From: Ardenticatenaceae bacterium
GTDB lineage: Bacteria > Chloroflexota > Anaerolineae > Promineifilales > Promineifilaceae
Assembly (NCBI GenBank): GCA_020634245.1
Contig: JACKCC010000006.1
Span: forward strand, 434,001 to 498,000
Direction: 5' to 3'
DNA: 64,000 nucleotides
Shown here: positions 17,944-25,745 of the stretch, piece by piece
Layout: every line of letters starts with the position of its first letter
Numbering within the stretch: the stretch's first letter is position 1
Position numbers and translations under genes: made by a program
The notes under the pieces: model-generated
Told to the model about the DNA's origin: nothing
Databases searched by the model: none
Seen by the model: the letters and a program-made list of their open reading frames with translations, nothing else

Positions 17944-17979
17944 GAAAAAGCCCTTTCGCATTGCAAAAGGGCTTTAATT
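17944..17979. terminator. Bidirectional terminator between methyltransferase gene and tRNA-Asn
   Basis: An A/T-flanked hairpin: AAAAAGCCCTTT, a loop, then AAAGGGCTTTAATTT. Read on the minus strand it ends in GGGCTTTTTC, so it can end tRNA-Asn transcription as well as the plus-strand methyltransferase pair. Confidence 0.85.
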
Positions 17980-17987
17980 TCTCTTAG

Positions 17988-18059
17988 CTCCTCAGGTTGG
18001 ACTCGAACCAACAACCCTGCGGTTAACAGCCGCATGCTCTGCCATTGAGCTACTGAGGA
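17988..18059 (-). tRNA. tRNA-Asn (anticodon GTT)
   Basis: A full 72-base cloverleaf: acceptor arms TCCTCAG and CTGAGGA, D-arm AGCTCAATGGCAGAGC, anticodon stem GCGGC/GCCGC-type around loop CTGTTAA giving anticodon GTT, and T-arm with GGTTCGAGTCC. The 3' CCA is not encoded. A terminator follows and a promoter lies just upstream (18072-18099). Confidence 0.97.
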
Positions 18060-18071
18060 AGAACGAGCGAA

Positions 18072-18099
18072 ATTATACCAGAAGCGTGAGAGCATGCAA
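18072..18099 (-). promoter_or_regulatory. Predicted promoter of tRNA-Asn
   Basis: On the minus strand TTGCAT, a 16-base spacer, then a perfect TATAAT lies 12 bases from the tRNA 5' end. The insertion sequence begins at 18105, six bases beyond the -35 box, so the promoter appears to have been spared. Confidence 0.65.
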
Positions 18100-18104
18100 G
18101 TCGG

Positions 18105-19380
18105 CGAATTGCCTCAAAAAAAATGTTACCCAAGAAAGGGTCGTTGAATCATAAAAAGTGTTACCTTCGCAACCATGATGGATGCGAAAATGAGTCAACA
18201 CAGTAAACGAGAGTTAGTCCAGCGTCTGCAACCGAGATACCTCAAAGCAGACCGCAAAGAGAAAACAAAGATTTTGGATGAGTTTGTGGCTGTAACCGGC
18301 CTACACCGCAAGGCAGCGATCCGCCGCCTGCGCCAACAAAATCAGCCAAAGCGAGAGCGTCGTGGTCGGCAGAAAATCTATACAGGCAGCGTGGTGAGCG
18401 CCCTGACCCAAATCTGGCGCATTTGTGGCGGTATCTGCGGCAAGCGGCTCCAGCCTATCTTGGCCGATATGGTCACTTCCCTGGAGCGACATCAGGAACT
18501 CGCGCTGGATCAGGAAACCAAGAGGCTGGTCTTGGCGGTTAGTCCGGCCACCATTGACCGATTGTTACAGCCGTTCAAGACCAGCCAGCAGCGGGGTCAA
18601 AGTACGACGAAGCCTGGGGGGCTGCTCAAACACCAAATCCCGGTACGCACCTTTGCAGACTGGGATGACACTCAAGCCGGATTTGTCGAGATAGACCTGG
18701 TGGCTCACTGTGGTGAAAGTACAGCCGGACAGTTTCTATGCTCCTTCACCGCCACCGATGTGGCCACTGGCTGGACGGAGTGTTTCAGCTTACGGCACCG
18801 CTCACAAATCGCTGTGACTGAGGCGCTAGACCAGCTACGACAACGTTTACCTTTTCCACTTTTGGGCATTGATTCTGACAATGACAGTGTCTTTATCAAT
18901 GACCTGATTCTGAACGATTGCCAAATGCACAAGATTACCTTCACCCGTTGTCGCCCTTACAAGAAAAACGACCAATGTTTTGTTGAACAGAAAAACTGGT
19001 CAATTGTGCGCCACACCATTGGCTATCAACGGTTTGAATCCCAGGCGGCTCACCAATTGCTGGGTGACATCTATGCTGAGTTACATCTCTACACCAATCT
19101 ATTTCAGCCAACCTTCAAGTTGGTGAGCAAAAAGCGTACCGGCGCGAAGGTGTACAAGAAGTATGAAACGCCCAAGACGCCCTTGCAACGGGTATTGGAC
19201 ATGAAGCTGCTTTCGCCTGAAAATAGTGACCTGTGGCAGGCGACATATCGGGACACCAATCCGGCTCAATGCCGCCGCAATATTGATGAGAAAGTGAAGC
19301 AATTAGTGCGATTGGGAAAGTAACATGCTTTTTGAGGCAACGACTACCCCTTCGGTAACATTTTCTATTGAGGCAACGCG
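18105..19380 (+). mobile_element. Complete insertion sequence with DDE integrase-core transposase
   Basis: A 1276-bp element bounded by imperfect inverted ends (left CGAATTGCCTCAA..., right, reversed, CGCGTTGCCTCAA...), both followed by TGTTACC. It is flanked by a 5-bp duplication, GTCGG, at 18100-18104 and 19381-19385. TGTTACC-type sites recur inside each end (18157 region on the left, 19320 region on the right), suggesting multiple transposase-binding sites. It holds one gene and no ACGGCCGT copies. It sits between tRNA-Asn and trpB. Confidence 0.88.
18175..19323 (+). CDS. DDE integrase-core transposase
   Basis: A 382-residue transposase. The N-terminal helix-turn-helix region (about 5-60) includes LDEFVAVTGLHRKAAIRRL. 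The integrase-core catalytic acids are seen in VEIDLVAHCG (about 163), GIDSDNDSVF (about 228) and QCFVEQKNW (about 268), giving D-D-E. It resembles transposases annotated as ISNCY or rve-core; I cannot place it in a named family securely. The reading frame is intact and fills the element between its terminal repeats, so it may still be active. Confidence 0.9.
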   Translation: MMDAKMSQHSKRELVQRLQPRYLKADRKEKTKILDEFVAVTGLHRKAAIRRLRQQNQPKRERRGRQKIYTGSVVSALTQIWRICGGICGKRLQPILADMVTSLERHQELALDQETKRLVLAVSPATIDRLLQPFKTSQQRGQSTTKPGGLLKHQIPVRTFADWDDTQAGFVEIDLVAHCGESTAGQFLCSFTATDVATGWTECFSLRHRSQIAVTEALDQLRQRLPFPLLGIDSDNDSVFINDLILNDCQMHKITFTRCRPYKKNDQCFVEQKNWSIVRHTIGYQRFESQAAHQLLGDIYAELHLYTNLFQPTFKLVSKKRTGAKVYKKYETPKTPLQRVLDMKLLSPENSDLWQATYRDTNPAQCRRNIDEKVKQLVRLGK

Positions 19381-19408
19381 GTCGGTTTGGACCGTAAAAT
19401 CGTCCAAA

Positions 19409-20623
19409 TTATGCGCCAATTGCTTTGATAACAGTGTCCAGATCTTTGTCGCCGCGCCCGCTTAAATTCACAACGATGATTTGGTCGGACTTCATTTTAG
19501 GAGCCATTTTGATGACTTCGGCAACAGCGTGGGCTGATTCCAACGCCGGGATAATCCCTTCGGTTTGCGAGAGGATTTGGAACGCTTCCAATGCTTCTTG
19601 ATCGGTGGCATAGGTGTAGAAAGCGCGTTCCTGATCACGCAACAGAGCATGTTCCGGCCCGACGCTGGGGTAATCCAGCCCGGCGCTGATGCTGTGGGTT
19701 TCCATGATTTGGCCGTCGGGTGTTTGCATGACAAAGCTTTTGGTTCCGTGCAGCACACCGATGCGGGCGATGTTCAAATCGGCAAAACGAGCAGCATGTT
19801 TGCCGCTGGCAATGCCTTCGCCGCCCGCTTCGACACCAATCAGGGCCACGTTTTCATCATCGCGGAAGGCGTGGAAGAGACCCATGGCATTGCTGCCACC
19901 ACCAACACAAGCCACTAACGCATCGGGTAAACGGCCGCACACCGCCAACACCTGTTCCCGCGCCTCAATCCCAATTACGCTCTGGAAATCGCGCACCATC
20001 ATCGGGTAGGGATGGGGACCGAGGACGGAGCCGAGCAGGTAATGGGTATTGTCTACATTTGTAACCCAGTCGCGAATGGCTTCGTTGATGGCATCTTTGA
20101 GGGTTTTGCTGCCGCTGGAAACGGGGCGCACTTCAGCGCCCAGCAATTTCATGCGGAAAACATTGGGCTGCTGCCGGGCAATGTCTACTTCGCCCATGTA
20201 GACGATGCATTCCAATCCTAATAAAGCACAGGCAGTGGCCGAGCCGACGCCGTGCTGTCCCGCGCCGGTTTCGGCGACAATGCGGGTTTTGCCCATGCGT
20301 TTGGCCAGCAACGCCTGTCCCAGGGCGTTGTTGATTTTGTGTGCGCCGGAATGGTTGAGGTCTTCCCTCTTGAGGTAGATTTGCGCACCGCCCAGTTTTT
20401 CAGACAATCTTTTAGCGTGGGTGAGGGGTGACGGCCGTCCCACGTACGTCTTCAATAAATGCTCAAAATTGGCCATAAATGCCGGGTCATTGCGAGCTTC
20501 ATCGTAAGCCCGGATCAACTCTTCGAGTGCGGGCATGAGGGTTTCGGGCACAAATTGGCCGCCATAAGGGCCGAATTTGCCATATTCGTCGGGGACGGTT
20601 GATTGTATTGTTGCCTTTGTCAT
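19409..20623 (-). CDS. trpB: Tryptophan synthase beta chain
   Basis: A 404-residue PLP enzyme that makes tryptophan from indole and serine. The PLP lysine is in LNHSGAHKINNALGQ (about 85-99), the phosphate-binding loop is GGGSNAMG, and the family start YGKFGPYGGQFVPETLMPALEEL is present. The ATG at 20623 has AAGGAT upstream and overlaps the NUDIX stop by four bases (ATGA). It is the last gene of trpF-NUDIX-trpB. No trpA is present, so the trp pathway is split across the chromosome. Confidence 0.97.
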   Translation of the reverse strand: MTKATIQSTVPDEYGKFGPYGGQFVPETLMPALEELIRAYDEARNDPAFMANFEHLLKTYVGRPSPLTHAKRLSEKLGGAQIYLKREDLNHSGAHKINNALGQALLAKRMGKTRIVAETGAGQHGVGSATACALLGLECIVYMGEVDIARQQPNVFRMKLLGAEVRPVSSGSKTLKDAINEAIRDWVTNVDNTHYLLGSVLGPHPYPMMVRDFQSVIGIEAREQVLAVCGRLPDALVACVGGGSNAMGLFHAFRDDENVALIGVEAGGEGIASGKHAARFADLNIARIGVLHGTKSFVMQTPDGQIMETHSISAGLDYPSVGPEHALLRDQERAFYTYATDQEALEAFQILSQTEGIIPALESAHAVAEVIKMAPKMKSDQIIVVNLSGRGDKDLDTVIKAIGA

Positions 20624-21207
20624 AGGATAATCCTTTGGGTTGAATTGTTGTGCTGCATCCCGGCAATTTGGCGCAGTTGGGGTTCGCACCAAAAAATGGC
20701 CAGCGCCGATGTGGCATCGGTGATTTTACCGCTGTGGGTCATGTCGAGCACTTCGCCTATTGGCAAAGGATGGACTTCAATGATTTCCACCGGTTCGTGT
20801 TGGGGAGGGCCTAATTCAACGCCGCTGGCCAGAAAAACATGGCCGATTTCATTACAAATGCCATTGGCGGTGTAAAATTGTTGCATGTAGGTTAATGATT
20901 GGGGCGTGCCGCCAGTTTCTTCGCGCAGTTCCGCCAGGGCGGCTTCTTCCAGTGACTGTCCCGGTTTGACACCACCGGCCGGAATCTCCCAGCACCAGTC
21001 GTCAATGGTGTGTCGGTAGGTGTATAGCATGGCGATACGGCCGTTTCCCATCACCGGCACGATCCAGACGGCGGGCGATTTGGTGACTGTGTTGTAAACG
21101 GCCGTTCCCCCATCAGGCAAAACAATCTCATCCTGACGCACACTGTACCAGGGGCAGGACCAGGCCGTGTGCGAGGAGATAGTTTTGAATGGCGTTGGCC
21201 TTTTCAT
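20620..21207 (-). CDS. NUDIX hydrolase, ADP-ribose pyrophosphatase-like
   Basis: A 195-residue nucleotide pyrophosphatase. The NUDIX box GX5EX7REUXEEXGU is complete in GGVKPGQSLEEAALAELREE followed by TGG (about 85-107). The preceding YRHTIDDWCWEIPAG segment matches the ADP-ribose or nucleoside-diphosphate-sugar group. The ATG at 21207 is chosen; the upstream frame overlaps trpF and has no family similarity. It is wedged between trpF and trpB and coupled to trpB by four bases. The link to tryptophan synthesis is unclear and may be just transcriptional. Confidence 0.88.
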   Translation of the reverse strand: MKRPTPFKTISSHTAWSCPWYSVRQDEIVLPDGGTAVYNTVTKSPAVWIVPVMGNGRIAMLYTYRHTIDDWCWEIPAGGVKPGQSLEEAALAELREETGGTPQSLTYMQQFYTANGICNEIGHVFLASGVELGPPQHEPVEIIEVHPLPIGEVLDMTHSGKITDATSALAIFWCEPQLRQIAGMQHNNSTQRIIL

Positions 21208-21232
21208 TATGTTGGTTATTGAATGTTGACCG

Positions 21233-21904
21233 TTACTTGTTGATTGTTTGTTTGGCATTGGTAATAAAGGCGCGCACTTTGGCGTGGTCCTTTTTGCCGG
21301 GAGAAGCCTCGACACCGCTGGCAACATCGACGGCAAACGGTTTAAGTTGGGCTACCGCTGCAGCCACATTTTCGGGCGTCAGGCCGCCGGCCAGCATGAT
21401 GCCCGGTGTGTGCTCGAACAGATAAACAACAATACCCCACTCGACTGTAATCCCCGTCCCGCCGCGAAGGGTAGGGTGATACGTATCGACTAACAATGAC
21501 GGATGACGGATGACGGATGACGGCTTCACCGCGTACCATTCCGCTTCTACTTCGGCCTCGGCAGCGCTGGCAGGGCGGATGGCTTTGTAGGCACGGCCGT
21601 ACAAAGGTGACTCCGGGTCTCCGGCCAATGAAGGAACCTCTTCGCCGCTGAGCTGGGCCAGGTCCAGGCCGCATTCGTCGAGAGTCTGGGCAATGTTAAC
21701 GGCCGTTTCATTTACAAACACGCCCACCATCAGCGGCGGTTCAGCCAACCGCTGCCGTAAATTGGCGATGATTGATCTGGCTGTTGTCTTGTCTACTGCC
21801 CGTGGGCTGGGCGGATAAAAAATGAAGCCTAAATAATCGGCTCCGGCTTCCGCCGCGACCAGGGCATCCTCTAAGTTGGTGATTCCGCAGATTTTGACTT
21901 TCAT
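21233..21904 (-). CDS. trpF: Phosphoribosylanthranilate isomerase with an internal heptamer repeat
   Basis: TrpF converts phosphoribosylanthranilate in tryptophan synthesis. The start KICGITNLEDALVAAEAGADYLGF carries the catalytic cysteine (about 5), the general acid aspartate lies in LLVDTYHPTLRGGTG, and LAGGLTPENV and DVASGVE are the phosphate-binding motifs. At 223 residues it is somewhat longer than the usual 205-210. Residues about 128-137 (SSVIRHPSLL) are encoded by four in-phase copies of tgacgga, a period-7 repeat normally found in spacers here, so a repeat has expanded or inserted into the gene while keeping the frame. Confidence 0.93.
   Translation of the reverse strand: MKVKICGITNLEDALVAAEAGADYLGFIFYPPSPRAVDKTTARSIIANLRQRLAEPPLMVGVFVNETAVNIAQTLDECGLDLAQLSGEEVPSLAGDPESPLYGRAYKAIRPASAAEAEVEAEWYAVKPSSVIRHPSLLVDTYHPTLRGGTGITVEWGIVVYLFEHTPGIMLAGGLTPENVAAAVAQLKPFAVDVASGVEASPGKKDHAKVRAFITNAKQTINK
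21497..21524. repeat. Heptamer repeat TGACGGA inside trpF
   Basis: Four in-phase tgacgga-type units lie within the trpF coding sequence. They are the only uninterrupted period-7 block found inside the body of a gene in this window. Confidence 0.85.
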
Positions 21905-21933
21905 GAGCGTAAAACGTGAAACGTAAAACGTAA
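21902..21933. repeat. Heptamer repeat, CGTAAAA type
   Basis: Units cgtaaaa cgtgaaa cgtaaaa cgtaatg fill the spacer between the DUF4097-like gene and the trpF start. A repeat here displaces the usual ribosome-binding site region of trpF. Confidence 0.75.
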
Positions 21934-21948
21934 TGGTTGTTTGAACCG

Positions 21949-23241
21949 CTACGTTTTGTGCAGATTGTCTAGTAAAAGATTGGCCTGTTCGATGGTGATC
22001 GCCTCATCTTTGAGCAGCTGCAAGATTTGGGTTTGGGATGGGGCAACGGCCGTTGCCTCAGGCATCTCTGGTTCCGGTTCAGTTGGTTCCGGCGATGGCG
22101 GCTGGGTTAACCGGGCTTGCACCTCTGTAATCGAATCGGCCGCTTTTTGCAGCGATTTTTCTGCTTTTTGTTGCGCTTTGGCGGCAGCCATTTGGCCGGC
22201 TGATGGTGTCGGCGGTGTGATGGTTTGCTCTGCCTGGGCTAGATGGGTTTCAATTGCCGTTGTGATTTGGGCGATTTGGGCTTGAGTAGCGTTGGGGAAG
22301 GTGGTGGAAACGGCCGTACCTACCACATCAGCCAGTGTGGGCGGCGGCGGCGAAAAATCAAAATCGGATGCCGACAAAGCGGCTTCTTCGCTGAGCCGCA
22401 GTGGCTTGAGGCCGATGTTGCCCGATGTTTTGAGCGATACGAACGGTTTGCCTTGCTCGATGTGACCGGTGAGTTGGGAACGGCCGTCGTCCAGTTTGGT
22501 CGTCGTTGCATTCGTCAGCGGCAGTCGATTGTCAATAACAGCGCCCTCAGCGACCAGAGTCAGCGGCGCATCCGCCGGCCAGGCAACCAGAATATCGCCT
22601 TCCGTTTGGAAGCGGTGCTCGCCGTTGGCCAGCCCACCCATTAGCCACAGCGTGCCGCTGACGCCGCTAACTTGATTGACGCCACCCAGATTGCCCAATT
22701 GTGCCTCGTGGCACTGCTGGATGATGATGGGGCCGTTAATTGTGTGTAAAGTGATGCGGTTGCCTGCTTTCCCGATTTTAACGGCTCCTGTTGCAAAATG
22801 AATGGCGGCGTCATCGGCTGCTTCGTCAATGACCACATCAGCTACGTTACGCAGTTTGACTGTTTGCGCGGTGCTCACGCTGAGCGGACCGTTGACATTT
22901 TCGGCTTTGAGTTTGCCTGCGGTTCCGATTTTGGCGCTGCCGACGTCATTCAGCGTGATGGCTTGAACGGCCGTGCCTACATTCACAAAGCCATCCACAT
23001 GCTTAATCGTTAGTGGGCCAGTGCAAGATTGGATGGTCAAGCTGGCTTTTTCTGGCACGGTGAGGTTCAAGTCGCCGCTACTGGCCAGTTCCAACTGCTC
23101 AGGATTGGGTGTATTAGCAGTTAATTCGGCGCTTTGGGCGAGAACGGCCGTGCCTTTCCAACTCCCAATCACCAACGCCCCGCCACATTCACTTACCACC
23201 ACGTGCGGCGAACTCCCGGTTTCAAATCGCTGCTCATTCAT
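21949..23241 (-). CDS. DUF4097/beta-helix-like protein with SHOCT-like C terminus
   Basis: A 430-residue protein and clear paralogue of the product at 43507-44790: both begin with M-x-x-x-RFE-x-G-x-x-PH and end in a short helical module (ILQLLKDEAITIEQANLLLDNL) resembling the SHOCT-like domain. Residues about 1-280 are short repeating beta strands of the DUF4097/bactofilin-like kind (LTIQSCTGPLTIKHVDGFVNVG). A Pro/Glu-rich linker with coiled-coil stretch (about 320-400) precedes the tail. There is no signal peptide, so it is probably cytosolic. LiaX-type envelope-stress sensors have comparable architecture; the role here is inferred only by that analogy. Confidence 0.72.
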   Translation of the reverse strand: MNEQRFETGSSPHVVVSECGGALVIGSWKGTAVLAQSAELTANTPNPEQLELASSGDLNLTVPEKASLTIQSCTGPLTIKHVDGFVNVGTAVQAITLNDVGSAKIGTAGKLKAENVNGPLSVSTAQTVKLRNVADVVIDEAADDAAIHFATGAVKIGKAGNRITLHTINGPIIIQQCHEAQLGNLGGVNQVSGVSGTLWLMGGLANGEHRFQTEGDILVAWPADAPLTLVAEGAVIDNRLPLTNATTTKLDDGRSQLTGHIEQGKPFVSLKTSGNIGLKPLRLSEEAALSASDFDFSPPPPTLADVVGTAVSTTFPNATQAQIAQITTAIETHLAQAEQTITPPTPSAGQMAAAKAQQKAEKSLQKAADSITEVQARLTQPPSPEPTEPEPEMPEATAVAPSQTQILQLLKDEAITIEQANLLLDNLHKT

Positions 23242-23265
23242 TATTCATCACTCATCATTCTGCAT
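23238..23265. repeat. Heptamer repeat, TTCATCA type
   Basis: Units ttcatta ttcatca ctcatca ttctgca separate the dehydrogenase stop (23255) from the DUF4097-like start (23241). The first unit overlaps that start codon. Confidence 0.65.
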
Positions 23266-24148
23266 TTATTTTGAACCCCGCCAAGTTTTCCAACGCCTTC
23301 ACCAGCGCATGATTACCCTCCGCGCCCAGCCCTTGTGCTTGCAGCGTGCGGTACAGGTTGAAGACGGTGCTCGTTCCCAGCAAGGGCACGCCCATCTCAT
23401 CAGCCGCTTTCAGCGCCAGGCGCAAATCCTTTTGCTGCAAATCGACCATAAAGCCGGGCCGCCAATCGCGATTGATGACCTGCGGGCCGCGATTGCTCAG
23501 CATCCAACTGCCCGCCGCGCCTGCTTTGACCGCTTCCAGAGTCTTCTCCAAGTCCAGACCGCCCGCCTGGGCAAACAACAGCGCCTCGCCCACGGCCAGC
23601 ATGTTGACGACGACCAGAATTTGATTGACCAGTTTAACCGTTTGCCCCGCCCCGTTGGCGCCGACGTGCGTAATCGCTTTGCCCATTGCCTGGAAAGCGG
23701 GCATGGCCCGTTCCACCTGGGCCGCATCGCCGCCAACCATGATGCTCAGCGTGCCGTTGGCCGCCCCTTCGCTGCCGCCGCTGATGGGCGCATCCAGCAT
23801 CTGCACGCCTTTTTCGGCCAGTTTAGCGGCGATAGCCTGCGTCACCTGCGGGCTGATTGTACTCATGTCGATGACCAGCGACCCCGCTTTGCCCCCGTGA
23901 ATGACGCCGTTTTCACCCAAAATCACCGCCTCCACATCCGGCGTATCGCTGACGCAGGTGATAATGATGTCACTTTGGGCGGCGACGTCGGCCGGATTTT
24001 GGCCCGCGTTCGCGCCGGCTTCGACCAGCGGCTCCATCCGGCTGGCTGTGCGGTTCCAGACAGTTACGCTGAAGCCGGCCTTCAGCAGATTGCGGGCCAT
24101 GCCCTGCCCCATGATGCCCAGTCCAATAAATCCAATTGTTTCCTGCAT
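23255..24148 (-). CDS. 3-hydroxyisobutyrate dehydrogenase-family NAD(P)-dependent oxidoreductase
   Basis: A 297-residue beta-hydroxyacid dehydrogenase. The Rossmann start is IGFIGLGIMGQGMARNLLKAG (about 5-25), the substrate motif is MLDAPISGGSEGAANGTLSIMVGG (about 119-142), and the catalytic lysine is in GAGQTVKLVNQIL (about 170). The ATG at 24148 has AGGAG five bases upstream. Its upstream region is cut by an IS4-type element starting 44 bases away (24192), so its native promoter may be displaced. Tartronate-semialdehyde reductase and similar activities remain possible. Confidence 0.92.
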   Translation of the reverse strand: MQETIGFIGLGIMGQGMARNLLKAGFSVTVWNRTASRMEPLVEAGANAGQNPADVAAQSDIIITCVSDTPDVEAVILGENGVIHGGKAGSLVIDMSTISPQVTQAIAAKLAEKGVQMLDAPISGGSEGAANGTLSIMVGGDAAQVERAMPAFQAMGKAITHVGANGAGQTVKLVNQILVVVNMLAVGEALLFAQAGGLDLEKTLEAVKAGAAGSWMLSNRGPQVINRDWRPGFMVDLQQKDLRLALKAADEMGVPLLGTSTVFNLYRTLQAQGLGAEGNHALVKALENLAGFKINAE

Positions 24149-24168
24149 GATTACTCCTAAGTCGTGTA

Positions 24169-24191
24169 GGGGCAGTGCCTTCTGCCTGCCC
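24169..24191. repeat. 23-bp direct repeat abutting the left end of the IS4-type element
   Basis: A perfect 23-base copy (starting GGGGCAGTGCC and ending TGCCTGCCC) abuts the left end of the element; its twin abuts the right end at 25619-25641. This is longer than the usual 10-13 bp duplication for the IS4 family. Confidence 0.85.
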
Positions 24192-25618
24192 ATAGGTATC
24201 AAGCTAAGGCAATAAATATGTGCAAAAAGAGAACTCTTGAGGCAAACTGGTTTTTTCCACGAAACCGCAAGCCAAAGGAGTTCTCCATGACAATCATAAC
24301 ACGGATAAGCCAAGCAATGCAGCATGTCCTTACCCATACCGCCACAGAAGCAGCCCAAAAAACTGGATTCACCCAGCGGCAAGTGAAGGTGACAGGAGCC
24401 AATTTCTGCCAAACGTTAGTCTTTGGCTGGTTACAAGAGCCAGAAGCAACGCTTGAATCCTTGTGCCAAACTGGCGTGACAGTTGGGTTAGAGATTACGC
24501 CGCAGGGTCTTGACCAACGCTTCACCAAAACAGCAAGCGATTGCTTGTACCAGGTTTTGCAGGCAGCGTTAACCGAAACGATCCAGGCAAAAGCAGTCGC
24601 TATTCCCGTTCTACAACGCTTCAATGGCGTATATATTGAAGATAGCAGCAGCATCACCTTGCCAGAAGAGTTGGCCCCGGTTTGGTCAGGGTGTGGCGGC
24701 AGCGGGTCTGCGAGCAATGGCGCTGTCAAGCTGCAAGTCCGCTGGGATGTGTTACATGGGGAAATTGATGGGCCGCACCTTGTTGATGGGCGCACCCATG
24801 ACCGCGTTGCGTCTACCTTGAACCGGCCGCTTCCTGAGAGGAGTTTGCTTATTCGTGACTTGGGGTATTGGAAGCTAGAGGCGTTAGAAACAATGGATAG
24901 GACAGGTTGTTGTTGGCTTTCACGCGCCCAAGCGCAAACTGGGTTTGTTGATAGTTCTGGACAGTCATGGTCACAAGCGGCATTTGTACGACAGCAAACA
25001 AATGGCTCATTTGACATCCCTATCGAGTTAGGGTTGAAAAAACGTCTCCCAGCCCGGTTTGTAGGTTTTCGGGTACCGGCTGAAGTTGCTCGGGAACGGC
25101 GACGCAAACTTAAAGCTGCTTCTAAACGTAAAGGCCAAACCGTTTCCTCAGCACGACTAGTTTTATGTGATTGGACTTTATTTGTCACCAATGTGCCTGT
25201 TGACCGTCTCACACCGGCAGAAATTCTTGTCCTGGCTCGCTTGCGTTGGCAGATCGAGCTGCTTTTCAAACTTTGGAAATCACACGGGCGCATTGATAAA
25301 TCTCGCTCTGAAAAACCGTGGCGTATCTTGTGTGAACTGTACGCTAAGCTGATTGGCATGATCATCCAACATTGGTCTTTTTTGATGGCCAATTGGCAAT
25401 TCCCTGACCGCAGTTTCGTCAAGGCCTCCGCAACCGTGCGTCGCCATGCTATCAATCTGGCCTTGGCAATCTGTGATTTATCGCGTTTAGCGGAATCGTT
25501 GACTATGTTACGGTCTTGTTTATCACATGGCGTACGCATTAACAAAAGTGCTAAATCGCCTCATACTTTTCAACTTTTATTAGCTTTAGCTGAGCTTTAT
25601 GCTTAACTTGATATACAT
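24192..25618 (+). mobile_element. Complete IS4-type insertion sequence
   Basis: A 1427-bp element with imperfect inverted ends: left ATAGGTATCAAGCTAAG, right (reversed) ATGTATATCAAGTTAAG, 13 of 17 matching. It lies exactly between two identical 23-bp direct repeats (24169-24191 and 25619-25641). It holds a single intact transposase gene and no ACGGCCGT copies. It lies between the start of the dehydrogenase gene and the nitroreductase gene. Confidence 0.88.
24287..25606 (+). CDS. IS4-family DDE transposase
   Basis: A 439-residue transposase. The catalytic acids are in YIEDSSSITLP (about 124), LLIRDLGYWKLE (about 190) and the YREK-like region LARLRWQIELLFKLWKS (about 325), which carries the signature R-x3-E-x6-K of the IS4 family. 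An ideal ribosome-binding site (AAGGAG) precedes the ATG at 24287. The frame is intact, so the element is potentially active. Long antisense frames exist over this gene but show no protein similarity. Confidence 0.93.
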   Translation: MTIITRISQAMQHVLTHTATEAAQKTGFTQRQVKVTGANFCQTLVFGWLQEPEATLESLCQTGVTVGLEITPQGLDQRFTKTASDCLYQVLQAALTETIQAKAVAIPVLQRFNGVYIEDSSSITLPEELAPVWSGCGGSGSASNGAVKLQVRWDVLHGEIDGPHLVDGRTHDRVASTLNRPLPERSLLIRDLGYWKLEALETMDRTGCCWLSRAQAQTGFVDSSGQSWSQAAFVRQQTNGSFDIPIELGLKKRLPARFVGFRVPAEVARERRRKLKAASKRKGQTVSSARLVLCDWTLFVTNVPVDRLTPAEILVLARLRWQIELLFKLWKSHGRIDKSRSEKPWRILCELYAKLIGMIIQHWSFLMANWQFPDRSFVKASATVRRHAINLALAICDLSRLAESLTMLRSCLSHGVRINKSAKSPHTFQLLLALAELYA

Positions 25619-25745
25619 GGGGCAGTGCCTTCTGCCTGCCCTGCCTTATGCCTATCCTGGGCGACCACAAGGGTGCGCCCTACTTGCTTTTGATGATTTA
25701 TGATTTAATGTTGTCCGACGAGATTATACCCGCCTGGAGGCAATC
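25619..25745. repeat. Repeat-rich spacer right of the IS4-type element
   Basis: It holds the right copy of the 23-bp direct repeat (25619-25641), an imperfect hairpin around GGGCGACCACAAGGGTGCGC (about 25659-25681) and a short tgattta period-7 run (25691-25705). The ribosome-binding site GGAGG of the nitroreductase follows. Confidence 0.7.

Noticed and set aside
17988..19380. Integrated genomic island at tRNA-Asn
   Set aside because: No duplicated tRNA end or integrase; the element is a simple insertion sequence with a 5-bp duplication.
22973..24160. A 395-residue plus-strand frame over the dehydrogenase gene
   Set aside because: A shadow of the 3-hydroxyisobutyrate dehydrogenase; composition is typical of reversed GC-rich code.
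24199..25545. A 448-residue frame antisense to the IS4-type transposase
   Set aside because: It mirrors the transposase gene, shows no protein motif and has no ribosome-binding site; the plus-strand frame carries the IS4 signature.
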